This document shows positions 1 through 10,600 of a stretch of DNA of 64,000 nt, piece by piece. The stretch is from Micropterix aruncella (lineage: Eukaryota > Arthropoda > Insecta > Lepidoptera > Micropterigidae). The translations under genes and the position numbers were made by a program. Under the pieces are notes generated by a model. That model made no database searches and was not told where the DNA came from. It saw only the letters and a program-made list of their open reading frames with translations. The stretch spans positions 30,409,973 through 30,473,972 of the forward strand of contig OX155960.1 of the NCBI GenBank assembly GCA_944548615.1, written 5' to 3'. The first letter of the stretch is position 1. Every line of letters begins with the position of its first letter.

Positions 1-448
1 TTGGAGAATCTGAGGTAGGTACCTACCTATATTAGATATCTAAGAAAGCACTTTCTTAGTTGCGGTTGAGATAGGTAATAATTTAATCCTTATAATATTG
101 TATTGATAGCAAAATAAATAATCAAAAATATCACAATGGAATTTAGTACCTACCTACCTACCTATTATTTTTAAATTATTATAAATAAGTATGTATATAT
201 TATTTGAAGGGCTTCAGGGATAAACGATCAATAATTAAAAATTTTTTTGGTAATTCCATTAATAGAATTTGCTGATTTAAAATATAACCTCTTATGTATG
301 ATTTCTTTGAGCTCAGTAGGTATACCAGACAGTAAATTCTCTTAGAACATAATTGAAATCAAAGCGAATACGTCACGAGTCGTAAAAGCTCGGATATGGT
401 CGCCAGATTTTCCACTACTCGGCCCACGCAGATAGCCAAACGTCCGTT
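1..448. other. AT-rich lead-in, no gene seen
   Basis: Non-coding. Short TAGG/CCTA microsatellite runs occur near 14-30 and 147-167, a hallmark of lepidopteran DNA. The last 80 bases become GC-richer next to the 5S-like copy. No open frame or RNA fold was recognised. Confidence 0.6.
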
Positions 449-569
449 TGTAGCGTCCGTAGCCCCGTTGTCACCGGTTCTCCTCGTTGTTTCGAAGTTA
501 AGCAGCGGCGGGCGCGGTCAATACTGGGATGGGTGACCGCCTGAGTGTTTTTAACTGCGTGATGCTACA
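449..569 (+). rRNA. 5S rRNA-like copy (diverged variant or pseudogene)
   Basis: This 121-base segment has the length and layout of 5S rRNA. The internal control region is nearly intact: GAAGTTAAGCAGC at about 494-506, then GGGCGCGG, then GGATGGGTGACCGCCTG at about 527-543. Helix IV (GCGGTCA with TGACCGC) still pairs. The ends form a 9-bp helix I, TGTAGCGTC with GATGCTACA, although the usual insect helix is GCCAACGTC with GATGTTGGC. Both arms have therefore changed together. Against a working gene: no T-run terminator follows position 569, and the helix V region is altered (GAGTGTTTTTAACT). It may be an orphan variant gene, a pseudogene, or the head of a 5S-derived SINE. 5S identity is clear; activity is not. 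Confidence 0.68.
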
Positions 570-1639
570 AATACCCATCTAGAAGATGGTGCCAATAGGC
601 AACAAGGCGGGTTTCACAAAAAGGCATATAGGTACCTTGTGGATAAAAAAACGCTTGAAAACGTCGCCAGCCTTTACCTGCGCGTAATGCTAACCGTTCG
701 CGTTCGTCGGGACGTAACCTTCTACCCACATTCCTCGCACCCTAAATAAACCGCAGGAAAATAACATCTCTTTTTCGCAAAAGAATAGGTACATTGGTCG
801 TTTTTCCCCGTAACCCATCATATAATATCATATAAAAAAAAGTTTTTTTATTGTTTACAGCTGAGTAGGTAGGTAATTACCTACCTACCTACTTACTTAC
901 ATGCATTATTTGGTATTTAATACCTACTTAGGTAGGTACTTACATTAATTAATTGTTTTTATTGCTATACCTAGAGAATATATGATTTGATCCCATGACG
1001 TTAATTGTCAAAGATATAATATTCTGTCATTGAATCAGTAGGTACAGGAGCTCTGGCATACCTACTAACTGTTTAGTTAAAATTAAATATGATACCTATA
1101 GGTAGGTACAATACATACTCTGTTTGTAGGTATATTATTATTCTTTTCGTCAATAAGAGAACGTTTGAGAAGCACCTGTTCAGCATGGGGTGTTTCACCC
1201 GTCCCGTGCGCCACCGACCACCGACCACCCTCGCCCCTACCAATATAGGTCGCGGCGTCCCATTCAAGGACCGGACGGTCAGTGGACTCGCTTACGGACT
1301 ATGGGTGGTCTTTTTTGTAACGTCTACGCACGCAAAAAAAGCCCGCCGCAAATGTGTCCGCAAACACCTGAGCGGAACGGAAACCCGGGGGCGAACAAAA
1401 CAGACAGGTAGGTTATAAAGATACGAATGCCTACCCTTTCAAAACGGAATAATTAGGAATTGCCGTGATTAATATTTAATATGTAATAAAACCTAGTTTT
1501 AGATTCAGCAATCATTTGTATTCGCGTTAAATATTAGGAAGATTAGGTATACATAATAATTATCCATGAAATATTGACACATTTCCAGTTTCGTCGAGGT
1601 GGTAATGAGGCTTGGGCATTATATATTTTAATTAATTAG
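570..1639. other. Non-coding stretch with TAGG/CCTA microsatellites
   Basis: No gene recognised. A perfect 24-bp palindrome of GTAG and CTAC units lies at 865-888, with further CTAC/CTTA runs to 940. A GC-richer patch at 1190-1410 is open in two + frames (109 and 73 codons) but resembles no protein family and has no splice context. AT-rich again from 1420. Confidence 0.5.
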
Positions 1640-1982
1640 ATTTGGGGTGGTCCGGGCGGCCGCATGCGCAATTTTCTAATTACGCAAAATCCGCGCGCTC
1701 CGCTCTCATTCGCGCGCGCTAATCCGCGGTAATCCGCGGCGCAAAGAGGCGCGCCCGTCGCGCCGTCCCACTCCCCCGCGCCGCTCTCATTATGCGCGCA
1801 GCTCGTTTTTGTCTCGCTCTTAATGGCCCCCGCCTCGCTCATTTGTGTGTTGCCGTCCTTGTTCGGCGGGCGTAATTAAGGCCGGGCGGCGTTCGCTGGC
1901 CCCGCCCACTGCGCGGCGCGAGGGGCGGCGGCGCGGGGCGCGGGGACCGCGCGCCGGCGACCGCCGCGCCCCGCGCCGACCG
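1640..1982 (+). promoter_or_regulatory. CpG-dense promoter-like block
   Basis: A sharp GC- and CpG-rich island in an AT-rich setting. It holds two head-to-tail TAATCCGCGG units at 1720-1739, each with a TAATCC core (the site class bound by Otx/Bicoid-type homeodomains). The motif CGCTCTCATT occurs twice, near 1700 and 1782. It lies directly upstream of an initiator-like TCAGT. A lone CpG-rich enhancer would look similar. Calling it a promoter is inference. Confidence 0.4.
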
Positions 1983-2234
1983 TCAGTGTGACGCCGACCG
2001 CGGACCAGTGCGCCGACTCCTCGCGGCGCTCGTCCTTTTTTTACACATATACATAACGGTGCACAATATTTGTTTTGATTTTTCGCAAAAAAAATTATTC
2101 GAAGCGGTGATTTATTTTCGACTGTGATCGATGTGATTTTTGGGCCGAGTGTGTTTTTGAGTGACTTTAAGTGATTTTCGGTGCACAGTGGCATGCGGCG
2201 GACTATCCTGTGAATGTCGTTCGGGCAATGTCAG
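1983..2234 (+). promoter_or_regulatory. Candidate transcription start and first (5' UTR) exon
   Basis: TCAGT at 1983-1987 matches the arthropod initiator, with A+1 at 1985. The next 220 bases shift from GC-rich to a GTGATTTT-rich leader, as in many insect 5' UTRs. A 6-codon upstream frame begins at 2193 (ATGCGGCGG). A second ATG at 2214 stays open for seven codons to CAG followed by GTCAGC at 2235, an acceptable but not strong splice donor. No TATA box and only a weak downstream element are visible. If real, the exon would be mostly untranslated and the rest of the window intronic. No product can be named. Confidence 0.32.
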
Positions 2235-2539
2235 GTCAGCAGACTCGTTAAATATCCAATTAGAAAAAAAAACTCATTAGATATTTTTCACACCCCTGTG
2301 ACGCTATCGATCTTTATTAAAATTCATCACTTAGTTTTGACAGTCTCGACGACGTTATCTCGACATGTCGAGATTTGGGTCGAATTTACGATTTTTCTAA
2401 TCAGGCGTTCTCACGTGGGCGTTTGCTGTGACGATTCATTTGTTTCTTTATGTTTTATTTTATTTTAATAATAGTTTTTACGAATTATAATATAAAGTGG
2501 TACGAATCAAAAAGTCATTTAATTTTTTTTATTGCAATG
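2235..2539. other. AT-rich stretch after the candidate first exon
   Basis: Non-coding and AT-rich. A frame open to 2468 continues from the candidate exon but becomes low-complexity, consistent with intron read-through. Nothing else seen. Confidence 0.45.
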
Positions 2540-3262
2540 TAGGTATGTAATCCACGAGATAGTCTGAAATGAATATCTTAATATAATGGTTGAAATTCGC
2601 AGTTAACAGAATTTACGAAATGTGTTGCTAAAAAATCTAAATTATTGCCCTTACGTGGCATATAAAATTATATTAGTATTATTTTGATAAAATCGAGAAA
2701 ACCAGAGAAATTTCGAAAATTTAAAAATATATCAGTAGGTAGGTATGATAAAAATATATCAAAACGATTGAAACTTGCAGTTTTCAGAATTTACTAAATA
2801 TTTTTATAAAAAATATAATTTAATAGCATCACGTTGCATATAAAATATATCTGTAGGTATTATTTTGTAAAAATCGAGAAACCAGAGAAATTTCGAAAAT
2901 TTTAAATTATATCAGTAGGTATGATAAAAATATATCGATATAATTAAAATTTGCATGTTTCAGAATTTACTAAATATTTTGCTAAAAAATCTAATTTAAT
3001 GGCCTTACGTTGCATATAAAAATATGTCAGTATTATTTTGTTAAAGTCGACAAAACCGGAGAAATTTCGAAAATTTAAAAATATATCAGTAGGTATTATA
3101 GTATAGAAATATAACAAAATGATTGAAATTTGCAGTTTTCAGAATTTATAAAATATTTAGCTAAAAAAAACTAATTTAGTGGCGTTTCGTTGCATATAAA
3201 AATATATTCGTTTTATTTTGTAAAAATCGGAAAACCAGAGAAATTTAGATTTTTTAAATATT
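2540..3262 (+). repeat. Tandem repeat, ~178-bp unit, about four diverged copies
   Basis: The block ACCAGAGAAATTTCGAAAAT recurs at 2701 and 2881, with diverged forms at about 3055 and 3234, giving spacings of 180, 174 and 179 bases. Each unit also carries a TTGCATATAAAA box, a GAAATTTGCAGTTTTCAGAATTT-like box and usually a GTAGGTATGATA box. The copies differ by many substitutions, so the array is old. The first unit (2540-2700) is the most diverged. No coding potential. Confidence 0.8.
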
Positions 3263-3724
3263 ATTGATCTTAAATTATGTAGGTATATGTAGGTAATTTG
3301 ATATTTTTATTATATCATTATTTAGGAAACATACAGCTGTTTCATCACAAAATTATTCAACTTCAAAGACAAAGCTAATACCATTTTTCCACTTAAACAT
3401 TTTTTTTCTGAAAAACAAACAGGCATAGGGGAAGGTGGGAAGGGTGGAGCCATAATAGGAAAATAAATATACGTTCCATAATATATTATAGCAAGATCGA
3501 ACGAATAACGCCTTTAAAATATCTCTCTGTCTAAATATTGAAAAGTTATATTAGTTAGAATTAAGAAAATAAATATTATAAAAACCAGCAAATCCTGCGC
3601 TATACAAATATACAAATATTACCACGCGGATTAAAATTCCCGAAATCCCATTAACGATATATGTACCTACATGGTGCGCCGCGTCTTTAATATCATCCAA
3701 TATAATAAACTTCTTAATTGCCAA
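3263..3724. other. AT-rich non-coding stretch
   Basis: No gene seen. A G-rich piece at 3424-3452 (GGCATAGGGGAAGG) faintly resembles the end of the palindromic MITE at 8322 but has no partner arm here. Confidence 0.5.
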
Positions 3725-4010
3725 GTGCCATAATTTACAAGACAATAAAAATGGGTAGAATGTCCGACGCGCGCTGTGGAGTGTTTGTGCGCGTGTAGTG
3801 CCACGAATGGGTGCCATAATTTAGGATTAAAAGTCTCTCGCGTCCGGATTACCGGGCGCGCGTTTTATCCTCACTTTTAGCCGCGGCTAAACGAGCGACT
3901 ATATAGCAGCGGGAAGTCCGGACGGCGGCCGTCACGCCGGACCAGGTGCGTCGCGCCCGCTTTTATACCGGCCGGGATGAAACGACATGGAGAATTCCAT
4001 ACCAACGCTA
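3725..4010 (+). promoter_or_regulatory. CpG-rich block with TATA-like element
   Basis: GC-rich, CpG-dense and apparently single-copy. TATATAG lies at 3900-3906, and a TCA start-like triplet about 33 bases downstream at 3932-3934. ACCAG followed by GTGCGT at 3946 looks like a donor, but an exon from that start would be only about 12 bases. A regulatory element is at least as likely as a promoter. Confidence 0.25.
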
Positions 4011-5147
4011 TCTTTGATGAATAAATTAAGTAAATAGCAAATCGGGATAAATCCATTTATTTATATTTTCCGACGCGTGGTTTTTAATTGAATCATGCGC
4101 CTGGGAGATATGTAAGATTTTAAGTTTTAACTCTTCTATAAATGCGTCGTGCTCCGACGATTGGGCGCTGTCATACCTAGTTGAGTGTTAATATCAATGT
4201 CTCGCTTTAAATCTCTTTGCTCAGTTGCAAATCTTAATTTGATATTCTGGTCGGTAGGTACCTACGGATCTGATGCAATTTATCATCAGATATGTAATTG
4301 TTGTATTTTGTCCACTAATCAGTCGGTTTTGATGGAAAGCATGTTGAGATAAGTATCGAAAACAATGTTCGTATTTGATGAGCATTTAAGGAAATCACAG
4401 CATCTTGGAGGGTGTATTCTCAACGAGTGTCATTCTCTAGCAACGGCAAACATTGATAGGCTTCTCTATATATGCCATACAATTCACCATTATTGCAGTA
4501 CGTAACGTAAACGATGTTGGACCACGAATTTTTGACCAATAGCAAATGCAAATGGAAAGTCTAATTAGAATAATTGGAAAGGATCGTTTCTAACAAACGC
4601 TTTGCTAGAAACTATGAATTTTCCCTCTTGCAACTAAATAGCTTATTTCTAATTGAAATTCAACTAAAAACAATTATTAACGAAAATTTGAAGTATGCTA
4701 AATAATAACCTTTGTACTTCGATTTCACACTCATTTTGATCACATAATGCCTTCGATATTTAACTGCACTTTATACGTACTATCCAGATTAACACAAATT
4801 TTTCGTTTTGAAGTCCTGAGAATGCAAAATCTGCATGCCTTTTCGTGTATTTTTGTGTGAAGCATGTTTCTTAATGCCAAATGATAGAAATATCGTTTTT
4901 GCGTCGGCTAGACAATTAAAATTCAAGTCATAATTTTAAAATCAGCTTTGGGTAGGTACACAGGGCCAAGAATTGTCTGCTATGTATAGATAGTATTTCT
5001 CAGTTTTTTTTAATTTCTCTGACCATTTTTTACATAGCGGAATTTCCAAATGATCAATTTATCTCGCCAAACAAAAAATAAAATGATTCCAATTCATATT
5101 TACACCATATTTATGTAGTTTAATGTGACAGTTTAATTTATACTCAT
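4011..5147. other. AT-rich unique stretch, no gene seen
   Basis: No open frame above about 60 codons, no recognisable repeat and no RNA gene. Isolated homeodomain-type TAATTA words occur but are expected by chance at this composition. Confidence 0.5.
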
Positions 5148-5300
5148 CTTAACAAGACTGTCCTCCAAGCACAAGCTTTGCTTAGTTGGGTAATATCGTT
5201 TTGTAAACATCATATTTTATAATATAACTTCTAAACCGTTTCTTTATTGCACCATTACTTTTAAACACTTGAACCGATTTAGAAGTGTGTGATATTGTTA
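5148..5300 (-). repeat. Dispersed repeat fragment (family G)
   Basis: Read on the minus strand it holds ATATCACACACTTCTAAATC then GGTTCAAGTGTTTAAAAGT. A matching word order recurs at 42688-42732 (ATATCACACTCATCTAAATC then GGTTTAAGCGTTTAGAAGT). The other end has CAACTAAGCAAAGCTTGTGC, which I associate with common lepidopteran interspersed repeats. Class unknown. Confidence 0.5.
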
Positions 5301-8300
5301 GAATCGCTATGTTATCCGAGTGTCAAAGGGTACATTAACCGTCCAAGTATCAAGTGAGTAGTTGTCTAAATGTCCAAATGTCCAAATGTCAATAAATTAA
5401 GATAAATATATCGTGTTTATTGTCAAATGAAAGGTCTGATTGAGTACATTCCGGAAATATACATACCTACATGTTTTCTATATGGATAAATACCTACATA
5501 AACCACAAACGGTTCATAAAAAAACCATAACAAAAATAGTTCACTTTCTGTAACGGCAGTCGTGTTTTTTATTATTTTTTATATATTTACTTGTTTGGAG
5601 TTAAATTACGAATACTGGCAGTGTATAGGCACGTATACTATAACTATGTAGGTATACACTATAAAGAAAGCTTAAGTCAGTAACAAAAAAGCTGAGATGT
5701 TTCTATCTTTTCCTGATTTTTTTTTTGTAATTTCATACTTAGCAGGATTTGTATGCCCACGACGCATTATTTTTCAAATATTATTGTTTGTATGACTAAT
5801 GGTGCCAGATCTTTAGTCGGCTTCACATTTAACTGTTGTTCAAAGTGCACTGCGCGTTATATATTTGCATCTTTATATATTTGCGCGTAATTATCTGCAT
5901 CTTTATGACAATCACATACTTTCGTTGAATGGGATTGAATGGGATTAGCGACAATATTATGACAAAATGAATACGAATCGACGTGCGTTTCGTTTAAGGC
6001 CAATGGCGTGGCTGATACCCACCTACTTAAGGGCACGGGTGCGTCGAGTCGTTTGAGACTTGGCAGATTTTATGAACACATAAAGTACACCCCACTGATA
6101 GCGTTTGCATTGTGGGCAGACTTGCCCCGGTATGCGCGAGCTGTTCCACCTCGTACATATTTTATCTGAGTAGGTAGGTACAAACCATTAGTGCAAAGAT
6201 ATATTTATGAAACGCAACTTCTTCAGAATATTTTGTAGATAATATAAAACTTGGATATCAGAAAAGATCTAAGTGAATTTTGATCTATAGCTTAGATTTT
6301 TTTTTGCCAGATTTGGGGTGAATGAAAAGTAATCACGATATAAACCTAATCGAATAAAGTTCCGGTTTTGCAAAGAAATTATTGAAGGTCGAATAACCCC
6401 AAACAGAAAACCCACTCTTGGAGAACCGAAAATCTAAATGCCCAAAGCGGGACTAATCGGTGCGGAATTAGTGCAGGAAGGTTATACAAACCTTTATACT
6501 TCTTCGAAAACATAGCAAGGAATAGGTAGGTAGGTAGGTACTATACAATACAATTAGTTCTGCTCCAGTAGGTAGGCTTTCCTACACTTGGAGGCGCCTT
6601 TGCCTCTAAAATTTTAAATAATGTAATTAATTAAAGAATATTAACTAACATGATGTGTGGATATAAATTAATTTTAGTAAATTATAATTGGTTTCAAATC
6701 CATTGATAAATAGAAAATACTAAAAATATCTAAATTTAAATTAATTGTCAAATCTAGCAATATAGCCGTCGTCCATAAAAATAAAAATAAAAATTACGCT
6801 CTTTGGCAAAGTTGATTATCATGAATTTTCCGTTATTTTACATTAGGATGCTCTTGGAATAAGAATTCAGTATTATCCATATACTGGATTCATGACTAGG
6901 CCATCAAATAAGATGTTTTTGAATTGGTTCTCTCCAAGACTTCTGATATGTGTTGGGACCTTATTATAATAACTAGTATCTTAACCTTAATATTATTATA
7001 GTACTTTCCCGTCACTGCGACAACCATAGATATTGAACGATTTTTGAGAACACGAATGCCTATTGAACGAATTGAGATTTTCTAGCGTGTTTTTTTAAAG
7101 TCCTCTTGCGAATAAAGATTTAATTCAATGTACTAATTTGTTTAATTTGAAGGCACAATACTTCTTTTTAGGGGGTTACTTAAAATATAAGTCTGCTATG
7201 AGTTCCAGGCCACTGATCTGTATGTACGCTGAAACGTTTTAATTATTATAAAGTTAACATATTATTTATTTAACGATTCATTCGAAAAAAAAACGTAGGT
7301 ACTGAAAATAAATAGTGCGCACATAAAGACATCGGGAAATACTATAATAAACAATATTCGCCCTTATCTCTGTTGTTAAGATTGGACAATATTATTAATA
7401 ATATCCATCCAAAGGTTAATGAATAGCGACTAGCATGTTGACATATTGAACAGATTTCTTTTTCCTACGCTCCAGTAATATTTTTTAATGGAGTAGACAT
7501 TCTCAAAATTACTATATTTTCAAAATAAATAAAAACCATCTTTGAAAATCGATATCTTTCTGTACTACGATGGTCAGGAACTGGATAATTGTAATCTCTG
7601 TGCTATGAAAAAGAAAAGTATACAAAAAGAGGATTGCTCAAGTAACTGGATATTCTGGTAACTGGGCTCAATTACTATGGCTCCATCATCAAAAACTGTT
7701 TTGTAGTGAACATTAGGTACTTGTTATTAATTCCAAATATAATAAAACTTATATATATATTATGTAGATACTAACAGTAGAAGTAAACTAACAATGTGTA
7801 TTAACAATGTGAATGTGTATTAACTTTAACATTAATCAATAAACACTTAAGATATTTATTGTTTGAATTAATTTTCACACTATTCTATGTATGTTCAGGA
7901 AAGAAATGCAAATGTTATAAAAAACTTAATATTGGTCCAATGAAAATGACATTTTTTGCGTTTTTTTTTTGTAGTTAATAATTAACAATTTTCAAAAGAA
8001 AAACGAAAAACATGCCAATGTTTTATTAATCGCATATAATTAACATATATAACAAATAGCATTAGGGACCCTATTGTAGCAGGTATACCTATTAGATATT
8101 GATGATTAATTTAACATGACCAGTGATGCATTCATTCAATTTTTTATTAATTCTGCCATCTGAAGAATTAACGGAATGGTCCTAATAACTTAGTAGGTAC
8201 AGAGCTTCCAAAATCACTACACCTGAGACCATGCACTTGCATCAGTGTTATAAAGAGTGGGATTTAATTAAATCCCTCATGTGAATTATTCATTTATTTC

Positions 8301-8321
8301 CCTTATAACAACGTTGTTTGA
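5301..8321. other. Long AT-rich stretch, no gene seen
   Basis: No protein or RNA gene recognised. Small features: a short tandem of AAATGTCC units at 5367-5392; a TAGG run at 6523-6541; poly-A/T tracts. 5930-6170 is GC-richer (GGGATTGAATGGGATT duplication at 5930-5946) but codes for nothing recognisable. Confidence 0.5.
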
Positions 8322-8543
8322 CATAGGGGGAAGTCTCTTAACGCCGGTCGGCACCTAGCATCGGGCACTAATAGTATCTCGACAAGTCGCGGCGCGAACG
8401 ATACAAATACGTAGGAAAAGGAAAAGCGTACGCCTCCTCGCACCCTTTTCACCCGTTTTTGTATCGATCGCGCCGTGACTTGTCGAGATACTATTATTGT
8501 CCGACGCTAGGTGCCGTCCGGCGTTGGGGGACTTCCCCCTATG
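8322..8543. mobile_element. Palindromic MITE, 222 bp
   Basis: The left arm starts CATAGGGGGAAGTC and the right arm ends GACTTCCCCCTATG. The arms pair over about 85 bases, including GCCGG, GGCACCTAGC, AATAGTATCTCGACAAGTC and CGATACAAA, around a ~50-base centre. Counting the element as starting at GGGGG puts TA on both sides, a possible TA target duplication. It has no coding capacity and is presumably moved by a transposase elsewhere. Family unknown. Confidence 0.75.
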
Positions 8544-9002
8544 CGTATGATGGCAAAGCGGAGCAACAATATCTTCTCACTAACGACTTATAATAAATTT
8601 TGGGAGGGTGTTTAAAATAAATTAAGATTAGGGGAAAGGTGTACAAAATAATTCCTTAAGGAAAACCCTCCCTATCGTCTCCAGCGAAAGTAACAACGCT
8701 ATCTACTTCAAAAAGTCATATTTCCTTCAGAGGATAAACCCGTCACCCGGCTTTAATGGCTGTTCGCATGAACTCGAATAAGGAAATATTTCTATTAAAA
8801 TATAAATTCTAAAACATAACATAAAATCTCTGTTTTTGGCCTAAGGTAAGCATAAATATTATTGCTCGGTACATTGGACCATGATTACCATGTTATACCG
8901 TAATAATAAGAAAATCAACTCGGTTACGACTAGAATCGCCAAAATCACAATAAAACAGGTCGCAAGGCGTATATTATATATTTGTTATGTACAGCATTTT
9001 GT
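8544..9002. other. AT-rich stretch, no gene seen
   Basis: No open frame, repeat or RNA gene recognised between the MITE and the LINE relic. Confidence 0.45.
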
Positions 9003-9581
9003 CATTATCATTATTATTATTATTATTTATTAGTTTCAAATATTATTCAAGAGCATTACAGACGAATCCAATTCGCCCTTTAATATTAAAGCTAGAGTGT
9101 AAGTCTAAAAATAAATGACTTACATAGCTAAATTAATGCTAACATTGAACAAGAAAAAAACATAAAAATATAAAACTAAATAAGAGACAGATTATGATAA
9201 ACATGAGATAGCAGGGAGTTGCCTTATTAGCTGCCAAAGGGTTATACAAAATATGTCTATTTCTGTGGGTAAGGAATTAAGAAGAGCTATAACCCTTCCC
9301 ACTGGCCTGTCTACAAAAATATTTGTACGGTGGTACGGCACATTAAACAATAGATGCGATCTCCTCGCTGTGTATAAATTTACCGGTACGTAGAATTCAA
9401 ACTTACATAGTATCTCTGGCAAATAAATAGTTCCTTGAATTAATTTATATGCAAATATAATTAGGGAAATATATCGACGCGTTTCAAGACTGTTGTATCC
9501 TACCATTCCTAACACAATATCGGACGGAAATAAGTATGGAAAAATATTGCATTTTCTGTAATAAATATATCTTATGCCCAC
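9003..9581 (-). pseudogene. Non-LTR retrotransposon 3' fragment (jockey/CR1-like RT C-terminus)
   Basis: A minus-strand frame of about 129 codons (9192-9581) reads like the region after the palm of a LINE reverse transcriptase. It has a YYRK..IFPYL block, then GMVGYNSLETRR, FAYKLIQGTIYLPEIL, FEFYVP, and PYHRTN before a C-terminal IDIF. A stop lies directly upstream, so the rest of the polymerase is missing, as in the 5' truncations usual for LINEs. Downstream the 3' UTR ends in an (ATT)n tail at about 9003-9033 (+ text). The family match is from memory of LINE proteins. The clade is uncertain, but it is clearly the same kind of element as the + strand relic at 24020. Confidence 0.72.
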
Positions 9582-10120
9582 TCATTATCTAAAATGATCA
9601 TTTCCAGATTTTAAAGGGATCAATGCGTACAACTATCCCTTCCCTATAAAAAAAAGTTGAGATTTTATACTAGAGAATTCGTCCTTTAATTAATATATTA
9701 AGATCCTGCTAGGCTAAAGTATCATCAACACTTTATAATATTTTTATTAGATGGGTTATTTTATGAGAACTTGTAAATTCATCAAAATAATAAGGTTAAA
9801 AATTTGGATCGACCCGCGTAGGAAGTAATAATAATAATAATAATAATAAAACTTTACTTTCATAAAAAATAGGGAAATTATTTATCGACTTGCGGCAATG
9901 TCTATCAGTTAAACTCTAACTTAAGTTTTTATTACAAATTTTGCGTTGGCTACACAAAGTTTAAATTGAAATGTCAAAATAAACAGGAAAAATCATAATA
10001 ACGAAATAAAATAAATTATTTTAATATAGACGCACAGGAAGGAGACAAATAAAGGAAGTTCATAGTTACATTGCTGGATTTAGGTCTCAACTAATATTTA
10101 TTAAAAAAACCATTGGCGCA
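9582..10120. other. AT-rich stretch with (AAT)n
   Basis: Contains (AAT)n at 9825-9849. Otherwise no gene or repeat recognised. Confidence 0.5.
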
Positions 10121-10600
10121 GAACACATGCCGAATGGAAAAATGCACCTTTTTCAAGAGGAGTTTCACCTTTTTTCTATTTTTTATTTTTGTTTATTTTT
10201 TGTCTGAATATAAAAATAAACATGGCGCCGCGCTGATTAAACAACAATAGCTCCGACCGTTTAATCAAGCTAGACAATGTCGCGTCTCGTCGATATCGCA
10301 GCCGTAAAAAAGTGCAATAACAAATTTAACGGTCGATCGTAAATAAAGCAGAAAAAGAAGCTGCCTGGGTGTTCGAGGAGAGAGAGATTCGCCTCGGGGT
10401 ATCGACGCTCTCTCGAGGGAGGGGGGGATAGTCGATAAATTATTGGCGGTTTAAACTCGCGATAAGCGACGACTAAATAATCGACATCGACGAGCTGGCC
10501 AGCGTCACCTTCGGCGAGAGGGGCAGTTAAAATTTTATCGACTCGAGACTGTTAAAAGGCTGTCACACGTAGGTATAAATAGCCCGCAGTTAAAAATGGG
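10121..10600. promoter_or_regulatory. GC-richer unique block, possible cis-regulatory DNA
   Basis: Single-copy-looking DNA with many CpG and homeodomain/TALE-like words: TGATTAAAC at 10233, TTTAATCAAG at 10260, several ATCGA(C/T) words and GAGAGAGAG at 10379. There is no open frame and no TE signature. Resembles conserved non-coding DNA of insect developmental loci; conservation could not be tested. Confidence 0.22.

Noticed and set aside
3900..3951. TATA-driven first exon
   Set aside because: The implied exon would be about 12 bases. Kept only as a low-confidence regulatory block.
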